Positions 1-5,528 of a DNA stretch of 5,528 nucleotides are shown piece after piece. The stretch's first letter is position 1. Each line of letters begins with the position of its first letter. Origin of the DNA: an uncultured Rikenellaceae bacterium (GTDB lineage: Bacteria; Bacteroidota; Bacteroidia; Bacteroidales; UBA932); NCBI GenBank assembly GCA_937906485.1, contig CALCYB010000054.1, positions 1-5,528 of the forward strand. Reading direction: 5' to 3'. The position numbers were made by a program, and so were the translations under genes. The notes beneath the pieces are model-generated. The model was given only the letters and a program-made list of their open reading frames with translations. It ran no database searches and had not been told where the DNA came from.

Positions 1-102
1 TACAGACTTTCTCTTTTTTTTTACCTCGTTATCTCTCTCATTACGTCAAACAACTATCTCCGTTTGTCCCTTCAATCATTCGCTCTTTTCTCAAACGGGC
101 TG
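1..102 (-). other. Untranslated leader of a leftward gene outside the window
   Basis: This stretch lies downstream, on the minus strand, of a good leftward promoter at 103-133. Only two minus-strand ATG codons occur here, at 77-79 and 39-41, and both open very short frames (12 and 6 codons) that end in TAA, so no coding start is credible inside the window. Read leftward, the transcript becomes purine-rich near the edge, with a run of nine A residues (plus-strand T tract 14-22) followed by GAGAAAG. Such A-rich sequence often precedes start codons in Bacteroidota, so the start of the unseen gene may lie just beyond position 1. A non-coding RNA cannot be excluded. Confidence 0.4.
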
Positions 103-133
103 CAAAGGTATGGACTTTTTTTTAATCTCCAAA
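103..133 (-). promoter_or_regulatory. Bacteroidota-type promoter, leftward
   Basis: On the minus strand, TACCTTTG (plus-strand CAAAGGTA, 103-110) matches the -7 consensus TAnnTTTG exactly. A TTTG (plus-strand CAAA, 130-133) lies 19 bases upstream, the usual spacing for the -33 element. It is the only site in the window with both elements at normal spacing. It should drive a gene to the left of the window, with transcription starting a few bases left of 103. Confidence 0.6.
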
Positions 134-179
134 TTTTTTTTGAAAAAAAGTGAGATTTTTTTCTTCAAGCAGAAAAATA

Positions 180-187
180 TACCTTTG
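180..187 (+). promoter_or_regulatory. Bacteroidota-type -7 element for the OPT transporter gene
   Basis: TACCTTTG at 180-187 is an exact TAnnTTTG match. No clean TTTG is found at the expected -33 distance; that place holds a T-rich tract (156-165). Transcription would start a few bases after 187, giving a leader of roughly 33 to 37 bases before the ATG at 227. The site therefore also decides the start codon, because the longer reading frame opening at 110 begins upstream of it. Alternating A and T tracts (116-123, 134-149, 156-162) separate it from the divergent promoter and may bend the DNA. Confidence 0.55.
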
Positions 188-226
188 TATTCTCGTATAA
201 ATACAATTTTTATCCAATCTCAAATT

Positions 227-2224
227 ATGGAAAATCAAGAAAACAAACCCAAAGGCCTCCCCGAAAACGCCTATCGCGAATTAAAACCGGGAGAATCCTA
301 CCAACCCTTGATGTCTCCGAACAAGGTTTACCCCGAAGTTTCGGTGTGGTCGGTCAGCATCGGGATCCTGATGACGATCCTGTTCTCGGCCGCTGCCGCC
401 TTTCTGGGCCTGAAAGTCGGACAGGTATTTGAAGCCGCCATTCCCATCGCCATCATTGCCGTCGGACTGTCCGGTGCCTTCAAACGCAAAAATGCCCTGG
501 GCGAAAACGTCATGATCCAATCCATCGGAGCCTGCTCCGGTGCGATTGTCGCCGGTGCGATCTTTACCCTCCCCGCCCTGTACATTCTGCAGGACAAATA
601 TCCGGAACTGACCGTCAATTTCTCCAAGATCTTCCTGAGCTCGCTGCTCGGCGGTATCCTCGGCATCCTGTTCCTGATTCCCTTCCGCAAGTATTTCGTT
701 TCCGACATGCACGGGAAATACCCCTTCCCGGAAGCGACTGCCACCACCCAGGTACTGGTCAGTGGTGAGACTGGTGGAAAGAGCGCAAAACTGCTGTTGA
801 CCAGCGGTCTGATCGGTGGACTTTACGACTTTATCATCTCTACCTTCGGCTGGTGGTCAGAAGTCTTCACCTCCCACGTGCTGCCCTGGGGACAGTTCAT
901 CGCTGACAAGGTCAAATTGTCCATCAAGGTCAATGTCGGTGCGGCTGTGTTGGGTCTGGGTTACATCATCGGTTTGAAATATGCCTTCATCATCTGCTGC
1001 GGTTCATTCCTGGTATGGTTCGTCATCATCCCGCTGATGAATGCCATCTTCGGGGATCAGGTCATTGACTTGATGAACACCGGGCTCAGTACGCCGATCG
1101 GACAGATGACCGCAGACCAGATCTTCACCACCTATGCGCGTCACATCGGTATCGGCGGCATCGCTACAGCCGGCGTCATCGGCATCATCAAGTCTTCCGG
1201 CATCATCAAATCAGCATTCGGACTGGCCACCAAAGAATTCAAAGGAAAAGGAGCCGGACAAAAAGAACAGATCCGCACCCAACGTGACCTTTCCATGAAA
1301 GTGGTGGTCATCGGTCTGGTCATTACCCTGGCCGTTGTCTTTGTCTTCTTCCTCTTCGGCGTAGTGGACAACCTCTGGCATGCCATCATCGCCCTGCTGG
1401 TCGTTGCGGTCATCGCCTTCCTGTTTACCACAGTTGCCGCAAACGCCATTGCCATCATCGGCAGCAATCCGGTCAGCGGTATGACCCTGATGACCTTGAT
1501 CCTGGCCTCACTGGTAATGGTGGCAGCCGGCTTGAAAGGCACAGCGGGCATGGCAGCCGCTTTGATCATCGGTGGCGTAGTCTGCACGGCCCTTTCGGTT
1601 TCCGGTGCGTTCATCACCGACCTGAAAGTCGGTTATTGGCTGGGATCCACCCCGCGCAACCAGGAAATCTGGAAATTCCTGGGTACGCTCGTGGCAGCGG
1701 CTACCGTTGGTGGCGTGATGATGGTCCTCAACAAAACCTACGGATTTACAGGAGAGAATGCATTGGTGGCTCCGCAAGCCAACGCCATGGCGGCTGTGAT
1801 TGAGCCGATGATGTCCAACGGACAGGCTCCTTGGCTGCTGTACGGTATCGGTGCGGCCTTAGCCCTGCTGTTGACTGCATGCAAAGTACCCGCACTTCCT
1901 TTCTCTCTGGGTATGTTCATTCCCTTGTACCTGAACCTGCCTCTGCTGATCGGTGGAGCCGTAGCCTGGTACGTAGGATCCCGCAGCAAGAATCAGGCCT
2001 TGAACGAAGCCCGCAAGGAACGCGGGACCCTGGTGGCTTCCGGATTCATTGCCGGTGGTGCACTGATGGGTGTGGTCAGCGCCATCCTGCGTTTCGCCAA
2101 CATCAATTGGGTGAACACCCAGTGGCAAGCCACCGCATACGCCCAATGGATCGGCCTGTTTGCTTATGTCGGTCTGATCGCTTACATGATCTGGGATTGC
2201 GTCCGCGTGAAGAAACTGGACTAA
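227..2224 (+). CDS. OPT-family oligopeptide transporter
   Basis: A 665-residue polytopic membrane protein of the OPT/YSL family. Family members import small peptides or metal chelates across the inner membrane by secondary, probably proton-coupled, transport. After a polar N-terminus of about 38 residues, hydrophobic segments run almost continuously from about residue 40 to 657, as in bacterial OPT proteins. Family-type motifs include GLKVGQVFEAAIP (61-73), IGACSGAIVAGAIFTLPALY (100-119), YPFPEATATTQVL (165-177), GSNPVSGMT (412-420), ITDLKVGYWLG (463-473) and ALPFSLGMFIPLYLNLP (556-572). A charged loop at about 336-356 separates two halves of similar size. The frame stays open back to an ATG at 110, but the extra 39 codons are AT-rich, low-complexity and contain the promoter, so 227 is chosen. 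The gene is followed after 34 to 52 bases by pepT, which suggests that the imported substrate is a peptide. The exact substrate cannot be read from the sequence. Confidence 0.9.
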   Translation: MENQENKPKGLPENAYRELKPGESYQPLMSPNKVYPEVSVWSVSIGILMTILFSAAAAFLGLKVGQVFEAAIPIAIIAVGLSGAFKRKNALGENVMIQSIGACSGAIVAGAIFTLPALYILQDKYPELTVNFSKIFLSSLLGGILGILFLIPFRKYFVSDMHGKYPFPEATATTQVLVSGETGGKSAKLLLTSGLIGGLYDFIISTFGWWSEVFTSHVLPWGQFIADKVKLSIKVNVGAAVLGLGYIIGLKYAFIICCGSFLVWFVIIPLMNAIFGDQVIDLMNTGLSTPIGQMTADQIFTTYARHIGIGGIATAGVIGIIKSSGIIKSAFGLATKEFKGKGAGQKEQIRTQRDLSMKVVVIGLVITLAVVFVFFLFGVVDNLWHAIIALLVVAVIAFLFTTVAANAIAIIGSNPVSGMTLMTLILASLVMVAAGLKGTAGMAAALIIGGVVCTALSVSGAFITDLKVGYWLGSTPRNQEIWKFLGTLVAAATVGGVMMVLNKTYGFTGENALVAPQANAMAAVIEPMMSNGQAPWLLYGIGAALALLLTACKVPALPFSLGMFIPLYLNLPLLIGGAVAWYVGSRSKNQALNEARKERGTLVASGFIAGGALMGVVSAILRFANINWVNTQWQATAYAQWIGLFAYVGLIAYMIWDCVRVKKLD

Positions 2225-2255
2225 TCCCCCTTTGTCAAACTTTTTAATATTGCCA

Positions 2256-2291
2256 CATATGGAAACCCTACCTCATATGGAAACCCTACTT
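2256..2291 (+). repeat. Tandem 18-base duplication carrying two start codons
   Basis: CATATGGAAACCCTACCT (2256-2273) is followed directly by CATATGGAAACCCTACTT (2274-2291). The copies match at 17 of 18 positions. Each contains an in-frame ATG followed by codons for Glu-Thr-Leu, so the possible pepT N-terminus reads METLPHMETLLDRF. Because 18 is a multiple of three, the duplication keeps the frame and creates a second start at 2259 six codons before the start at 2277. Confidence 0.9.
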
Positions 2292-3515
2292 GACCGTTTC
2301 TTGCGGTACATCGCTTATGATACGGCCTCCAATCCGGAGTCCCAAAGCCAACCCAGCACCAACAAACAGTTTGTGCTGCTGGAAATTTTGAAAAACGAAC
2401 TCCTGGCCATGGGCCTGAGTGACGCCTCACTGGACAAAAACGGCTATGTCATGGCCACCCTCCCCTCCAACCTGGAAGAAGGACATCAGGTGCCGACCAT
2501 CGGCTTCATTGCCCACGTGGACACCGCACCGGATCTTTCCGGCGCCAACATCAAACCGAACATCGTTCCCAATTACGATGGACAGGACATCGTCCTGAAT
2601 CAGGAAAAAAACATCGTGCTGCGCGTCAAGGATTTTCCGGAACTTACCGACTACCTCGGCAAAACCCTGGTTACCACAGACGGAACCACCCTGCTGGGAG
2701 CTGACGACAAGGCCGGTGTTGCTGAAATCATGCACCTGGTGCAAACCCTGGTTAACCATCCCGAAATCAAACACGGCACCTTGAAGATCGGTTTTACCCC
2801 GGACGAAGAGATCGGACGCGGAGTTGATTATTTTGACGTACAGAAATTTGGTGCAGACTATGCCTACACCCTGGACGGTGGTGCCATTGGCGAACTGGAA
2901 TATGAAAACTTCAACGCTGCCGGAGCAACCATCCACATCCACGGCTGCAACATCCACCCGGGATTCGCCAAGGACAAAATGCGGAACTCCATGTTGATCG
3001 GGATGGAACTCAATGCCCTCCTTCCGGTAGAACAACGGCCGGAATACACCGATCACTACGAAGGATTCTTCCACCTGATCGGCTTTAAGGGAACCGTTGA
3101 AGAGAGCTCCCTGCAATACATCATCCGTGACCACGATTTTACAAAGTTTGAAGCCAAGAAACAACTGCTCCAAGAGAGCGTGGACTTCATCAACCGCAAA
3201 TTCGGATCAGGAACCGCAGAACTGGAAATGAAAGACCAGTATTACAACATGCGCAAAGAAGTGGAGCCGCACATCCACATCATTGAGATTGCCGAAAAAG
3301 CCATGCAACTGGCCGGTGTCCGTCCCAAGATCCAACCGATCCGTGGCGGTACCGACGGTGCCCGTCTCTCCTTCATGGGGCTGCCGTGCCCGAACCTGTT
3401 TGCCGGCGGACACAACTTCCACGGCAAGTACGAATACGTACCGGTAGAAAGCATGGAAAAGGCAAGCGAAGTTGCCTTGAACATCGTCAAACTTTTTGCC
3501 GGGTCAAATCTTTAG
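2277..3515 (+). CDS. pepT: Peptidase T (tripeptide aminopeptidase)
   Basis: A cytoplasmic di-zinc aminopeptidase of the M20B family that removes the N-terminal residue of tripeptides. With the start at 2277 it has 412 residues, close to the roughly 408 of enterobacterial PepT, and opens METLLDRFLRYIAYDT like family members. Using this numbering, the expected metal and catalytic residues are present: His80 and Asp82 in GFIAHVDTAPD, the aspartate pair of LGADDKAG (143-144), Glu177-Glu178 in TPDEEIGRG, Asp200 in YTLDGG, and His379 in GGHNFHGKYEY. The dimerisation (lid) domain lies between about residues 205 and 320. A second in-frame ATG at 2259 (418 residues) comes from the 18-base duplication and may also be used. 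Neither start has a clear Shine-Dalgarno sequence. No good promoter lies in the short gap after the OPT gene (TAATATTG at 2245-2252 is imperfect and lacks a -33 element), so co-transcription with the transporter is likely. The 3' end overlaps the convergent neighbour. Confidence 0.95.
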   Translation: METLLDRFLRYIAYDTASNPESQSQPSTNKQFVLLEILKNELLAMGLSDASLDKNGYVMATLPSNLEEGHQVPTIGFIAHVDTAPDLSGANIKPNIVPNYDGQDIVLNQEKNIVLRVKDFPELTDYLGKTLVTTDGTTLLGADDKAGVAEIMHLVQTLVNHPEIKHGTLKIGFTPDEEIGRGVDYFDVQKFGADYAYTLDGGAIGELEYENFNAAGATIHIHGCNIHPGFAKDKMRNSMLIGMELNALLPVEQRPEYTDHYEGFFHLIGFKGTVEESSLQYIIRDHDFTKFEAKKQLLQESVDFINRKFGSGTAELEMKDQYYNMRKEVEPHIHIIEIAEKAMQLAGVRPKIQPIRGGTDGARLSFMGLPCPNLFAGGHNFHGKYEYVPVESMEKASEVALNIVKLFAGSNL

Positions 3516-4898
3516 TCGGATCTTGAGTTTACCCAGTCCTGCCGTAATCGCGATGATCAGGACCGTAAACAAGACCGCACGAATGATCCCGCCGAAGCCC
3601 ACTGTGGCCCAGGCGGGATATTTTATACCCAGCCAGGAGACCATGGCATACCAGATGCCCGGCAACAGATAACAGGTCAAGGTAGCCACTCCTGCAGGAC
3701 GCACAGCAGCGAACCAGGCCGATTTGCCCCGCACATCCGTCACATAATGCAAGGCCAGCAGACACAAAAAAGCGATGGAAAGGCAATACAACACCCAGGA
3801 CGGGGTTTCCTGCAATTTGGAGATGATCCAGAAACGGTGCGCAATCCATCCGCCCACAAAGGCAACAGCTGCCGCGGCCAACAGCCGCTTGGCCAGGGCT
3901 CCAAAATCAGAACGCTGACCGTATTGCTGCAGCCACAACCCGGCCACCACGCCCGCAAAAGCAAAGGCATGGAAGGCTCCGTTCCCCGGAATATAATTCT
4001 TTACCGGGCCCAAAAGTCCGCTCACAGACAAGGCCGCAACCAGCAAAGCAATAGCTGCCGCAACAAGGTTACGCCGCACACTCGGTCCGATCCACAAATA
4101 CACGGAACTGGTCAGCAGATAGGTCCATCCGATCAGCCCCAGAATCTGCCACCACCCGGGCCGCAAACCGACATACCCCGCCGCATCAGGCCCCTTAAAC
4201 AGAAACAGGTACAACAGGACCACCGTAAAGAATCTTACCCATCCCCCGCTCCGGCCATCCGAATGCCATGAACGGCACAACAGCAGAAAGGCACACATCA
4301 ACAAAACAGCCACAAACTGGAAGACATACCGTCCTTCACCCGGCATGGAAAAACGCAGCCAGCCCCAATTCACGATCCAATCCTGTTCTCCCGGCTCACG
4401 TACGTACAGCAGGGCCAACACCCCCAACACGATCCAACCGACGGTCACCAAAGCCGCATACAGCCGATGTTTCTTCCCTCCGTCCTGGGGATAATGGTTC
4501 CAGATCAGGAAGAACGCCACCACGGACAGGATTTTCAGCAATTGTGGCGGCAAACCCAGCGCTGTCCCTGTAAGGTTGAAACTGTTTGAAGCAAAAAGCC
4601 CCATCACCAACAAAGCGATCGTCCTTTCTACCACATGGCCCAAACAGAGGGTCCGGCTTTCCCCCCGATCCAACCGGCGCTGCAAGGCAAAGGGTACGGA
4701 TACCCCGACACAGAACAGGAATAACGGAAACACAATATCCGAGAGTCCCAACATATCCTCATCATAAGCAGCATGATGCAACCAATGGGGAATACTGTCA
4801 CCCAAGCCCGGAATATCATTGACGAAAATCATCAGCGCCATGGTCAATGCGCGCAAAACATCCAACGACTGGATGCGAACTGAAGCCGTTTCTTTCAT
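3504..4898 (-). CDS. Polytopic membrane acyltransferase, HGSNAT-like / DUF5009
   Basis: A 464-residue integral membrane protein with roughly eleven to thirteen hydrophobic segments. The N-terminus RIQSLDVLRALTMALMIFVN (8-27), followed by GLSDIVFPLFLFCVGVSVPF (51-70), is the signature of the COG4299 group related to heparan-alpha-glucosaminide N-acetyltransferase; Bacteroidota members are often named DUF5009. The human enzyme moves an acetyl group from cytosolic acetyl-CoA across the membrane to a glucosamine end through a histidine in the loop before the second conserved motif. Here His38, His41 and His42 lie in that loop, and His42 in HHAAYDEDMLGLSD is the best candidate by position. The C-terminal part (WIISKLQETPSWVLY, 357-371, and later helices) also fits the family. 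The protein ends in basic residues (KLKIRLKI), probably cytoplasmic. The acceptor sugar is unknown, and no sulfatase, lyase or hexosaminidase gene is nearby. The start at 4898 follows a -7 element by about 38 bases. The family call is firm; the reaction is inferred. Confidence 0.8.
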   Translation of the reverse strand: MKETASVRIQSLDVLRALTMALMIFVNDIPGLGDSIPHWLHHAAYDEDMLGLSDIVFPLFLFCVGVSVPFALQRRLDRGESRTLCLGHVVERTIALLVMGLFASNSFNLTGTALGLPPQLLKILSVVAFFLIWNHYPQDGGKKHRLYAALVTVGWIVLGVLALLYVREPGEQDWIVNWGWLRFSMPGEGRYVFQFVAVLLMCAFLLLCRSWHSDGRSGGWVRFFTVVLLYLFLFKGPDAAGYVGLRPGWWQILGLIGWTYLLTSSVYLWIGPSVRRNLVAAAIALLVAALSVSGLLGPVKNYIPGNGAFHAFAFAGVVAGLWLQQYGQRSDFGALAKRLLAAAAVAFVGGWIAHRFWIISKLQETPSWVLYCLSIAFLCLLALHYVTDVRGKSAWFAAVRPAGVATLTCYLLPGIWYAMVSWLGIKYPAWATVGFGGIIRAVLFTVLIIAITAGLGKLKIRLKI

Positions 4899-4916
4899 GG
4901 ATTGTTTACCTTTTGA

Positions 4917-4933
4917 ATAGGGTCCTATTAGGA
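4917..4933. repeat. Overlapping short inverted repeats at the acyltransferase transcription start
   Basis: TCCTA-T-TAGGA (4923-4933) is a perfect 5-base inverted repeat with a one-base centre. It overlaps a second one, ATAGG-GT-CCTAT (4917-4928). They share the middle arm and sit at the predicted start of the leftward transcript, just downstream of its -7 element. An operator is possible, but short repeats of this size also arise by chance. Confidence 0.35.
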
Positions 4934-4935
4934 TA

Positions 4936-4943
4936 CAAAGTTA
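4936..4943 (-). promoter_or_regulatory. Bacteroidota-type -7 element for the membrane acyltransferase gene
   Basis: On the minus strand TAACTTTG (plus-strand CAAAGTTA) matches TAnnTTTG. Transcription would start near 4929-4933 and give a leader of about 31 to 35 bases before the ATG at 4898. No TTTG is seen at the -33 distance, so this rests on one element and the fitting leader length. Confidence 0.5.
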
Positions 4944-4951
4944 ACAATTAT

Positions 4952-4959
4952 TAAATTTG
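4952..4959 (+). promoter_or_regulatory. Bacteroidota-type -7 element for the RhuM-family gene
   Basis: TAAATTTG matches TAnnTTTG on the plus strand. No TTTG is found about 19 bases upstream. Transcription would begin around 4963-4966, at or just past the in-frame ATG at 4964, so that codon is an unlikely start and ATG 5003 is favoured, with a leader of about 38 bases. The element lies only 8 bases from the divergent -7 element at 4936-4943, so the two promoters probably interfere with each other. Confidence 0.45.
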
Positions 4960-4988
4960 TTGCATGGAACTAAACGCACATAACAAAC

Positions 4989-5002
4989 AGGAGTACCCTC
5001 CT
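4989..5002 (+). promoter_or_regulatory. Shine-Dalgarno sequence inside a small hairpin
   Basis: AGGAG (4989-4993) lies 9 bases before the ATG at 5003 and is a textbook ribosome binding site, unlike the other starts in this window. It is followed by the loop TACC and its exact complement CTCCT (4998-5002), which abuts the start codon. In the mRNA the 5-base stem would hide the site. The pairing is seen directly; a role in limiting translation is inferred. Confidence 0.45.
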
Positions 5003-5528
5003 ATGCATACCGCGGAGCTTGAGACACCCTCTATAATTATGTACATTACAGAGGACAATCAGATTTCGCTTGATGTAAAGTTGGAGAATGATACAGTATG
5101 GCTTAATCGCTCACAACTATCCATTCTCTTTGGCCGGGATATAAAAACTATTGGAAAACATATAAATAATGCTTTAAAGGAAGAGTTGGAAGGCTTACCA
5201 GTTGTCGCAAAATTTGCGACAACTGCCTCTGATGGCAAAACATATCAAGTAGAGCACTATAATATTGAGATGATTACATCTGTAGGTTATAGGGTAAAAA
5301 GTAAGCGTGGCACCCAATTCCGTACATGGGCAAACAGAATCCTAAAAGAGTATCTCATTAAAGGTTACTCCATTCATGACAACATTAAACTGAAGCATTA
5401 CAACGAGCTCAAGGATGTTGTCCGGCTGCTTGCGCACACGATACATTCGCAAGAGCAACTGAGCGGAGAGCAATCAAAAGAACTGTTTTCTGTAATAAAT
5501 CATTATGTTTATGCACTTGATACTCTCG
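5003..5528 (+). CDS. RhuM-family protein, probable RhuM/Fic fusion, 3' end outside window
   Basis: An open frame of 175 codons that runs off the right edge without a stop. The N-terminal domain is clearly the RhuM type (COG3943): IIMYITEDNQISLDVKLEND (11-30), VWLNRSQLSILFGRDIKTIG (32-51), VVAKFATTASDGKTYQVEHY (67-86) and SVGYRVKSKRGTQFRTWANR (93-112), with KGYSIHDN near 120-127. The first part resembles a DNA-binding winged helix. The following text, ending LSGEQSKELFSVINHYVYALDTL (153-175 in two pieces: LSGEQSKELFSV and INHYVYALDTL), resembles the linker of proteins that continue into a Fic (AMP-transferase) domain rather than stand-alone RhuM; that domain would lie outside the window. The biological role of RhuM is not established: it was named in a Salmonella pathogenicity island and is common in accessory regions. 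ATG 5003 is chosen for its Shine-Dalgarno site and the promoter position; 4964 and 5039 are alternatives. Base composition is much lower in GC than in the neighbours, suggesting transfer. Confidence 0.85.
   Translation, partial: MHTAELETPSIIMYITEDNQISLDVKLENDTVWLNRSQLSILFGRDIKTIGKHINNALKEELEGLPVVAKFATTASDGKTYQVEHYNIEMITSVGYRVKSKRGTQFRTWANRILKEYLIKGYSIHDNIKLKHYNELKDVVRLLAHTIHSQEQLSGEQSKELFSVINHYVYALDTL
5201..5223. repeat. Perfect 23-base palindrome inside the RhuM gene
   Basis: GTTGTCGCAAA (5201-5211) and TTTGCGACAAC (5213-5223) are exact reverse complements around a single A at 5212. The palindrome coincides codon by codon with the conserved protein motif VVAKFATT. In RNA it would form a stem of about 10 base pairs with a three-base loop. 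It is not followed by a U tract, so it is not an intrinsic terminator. Confidence 0.9.

Noticed and set aside
134..162. Hairpin from the facing A and T tracts as a terminator
   Set aside because: It would contain only A-T pairs and lies between two divergent promoters, where an upstream transcript is not expected. Promoter-associated A/T tracts explain it better.
110..226. N-terminal extension of the OPT transporter from the ATG at 110
   Set aside because: The 39 extra codons are poly-T and poly-A rich, look unlike the gene in composition, and include the promoter element at 180-187. The ATG at 227 begins the recognisable protein.
2232..2258. TTG start for pepT at 2232
   Set aside because: It adds residues with no family counterpart, and two ATG starts follow at once at 2259 and 2277.
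2427..3173. 248-codon open frame antisense to pepT
   Set aside because: It mirrors the codon pattern of a certain gene, shows no recognisable domain, and has no promoter or leader of its own.
3501..3534. Possible bidirectional terminator between the convergent genes
   Set aside because: GGGTCAAA (3501-3508) can pair with TTTACCC (3528-3534) only with a bulge and across a 19-base loop, and no U tract follows.
3747..4271. 174-codon plus-strand open frame inside the acyltransferase gene
   Set aside because: It is antisense to a recognisable membrane protein, is rich in Gln, Pro, Arg and Ser as shadow frames often are, and matches no family I know.
4964..5002. Earlier start of the RhuM gene at ATG 4964
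   Set aside because: It lies at or before the predicted transcription start, has no ribosome binding site, and adds residues not expected in the family. It remains possible if the true promoter is further upstream.

Overview
The window looks like a chromosomal segment of a Bacteroidota bacterium, most likely order Bacteroidales with a moderately high GC content. Four intergenic sites match the Bacteroidota -7 promoter element TAnnTTTG. The leaders between these sites and the start codons are about 30 to 40 bases long, and most starts lack a Shine-Dalgarno sequence. The genus cannot be fixed from the sequence alone.

Layout from left to right. Positions 1-226 are an AT-rich divergent promoter region: one promoter fires leftward into a gene outside the window and one fires rightward. 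Then come two plus-strand genes 34 to 52 bases apart, depending on the start used: an OPT-family peptide transporter (227-2224) and the tripeptidase peptidase T (start at 2259 or 2277, end 3515). Together they make a plausible peptide-scavenging unit, with the transporter importing small peptides and PepT removing N-terminal residues from tripeptides in the cytoplasm. The next gene runs on the minus strand (4898 to 3504). It encodes a polytopic membrane protein of the heparan-alpha-glucosaminide N-acetyltransferase-like / DUF5009 acyltransferase group, and its 3' end overlaps the pepT 3' end by 12 bases.

Positions 4899-5002 form a second divergent promoter region. On its right, the 5' part of a RhuM-family gene (5003 to beyond the window edge) begins. 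It is probably the RhuM/Fic fusion type and its 3' end lies outside. This gene is clearly more AT-rich than its neighbours (45 of 120 bases are G or C in 5041-5160, against 72 of 120 in 361-480). It looks like the edge of an acquired or accessory region beside ordinary metabolic genes.

The most unusual DNA-level signals are a perfect 23-base palindrome inside the most conserved motif of the RhuM gene, a small hairpin that covers the only strong Shine-Dalgarno sequence in the window just before the RhuM start codon, and an 18-base tandem duplication that gives pepT two consecutive start codons. No RNA genes, insertion sequences, CRISPR arrays or convincing intrinsic terminators were seen.
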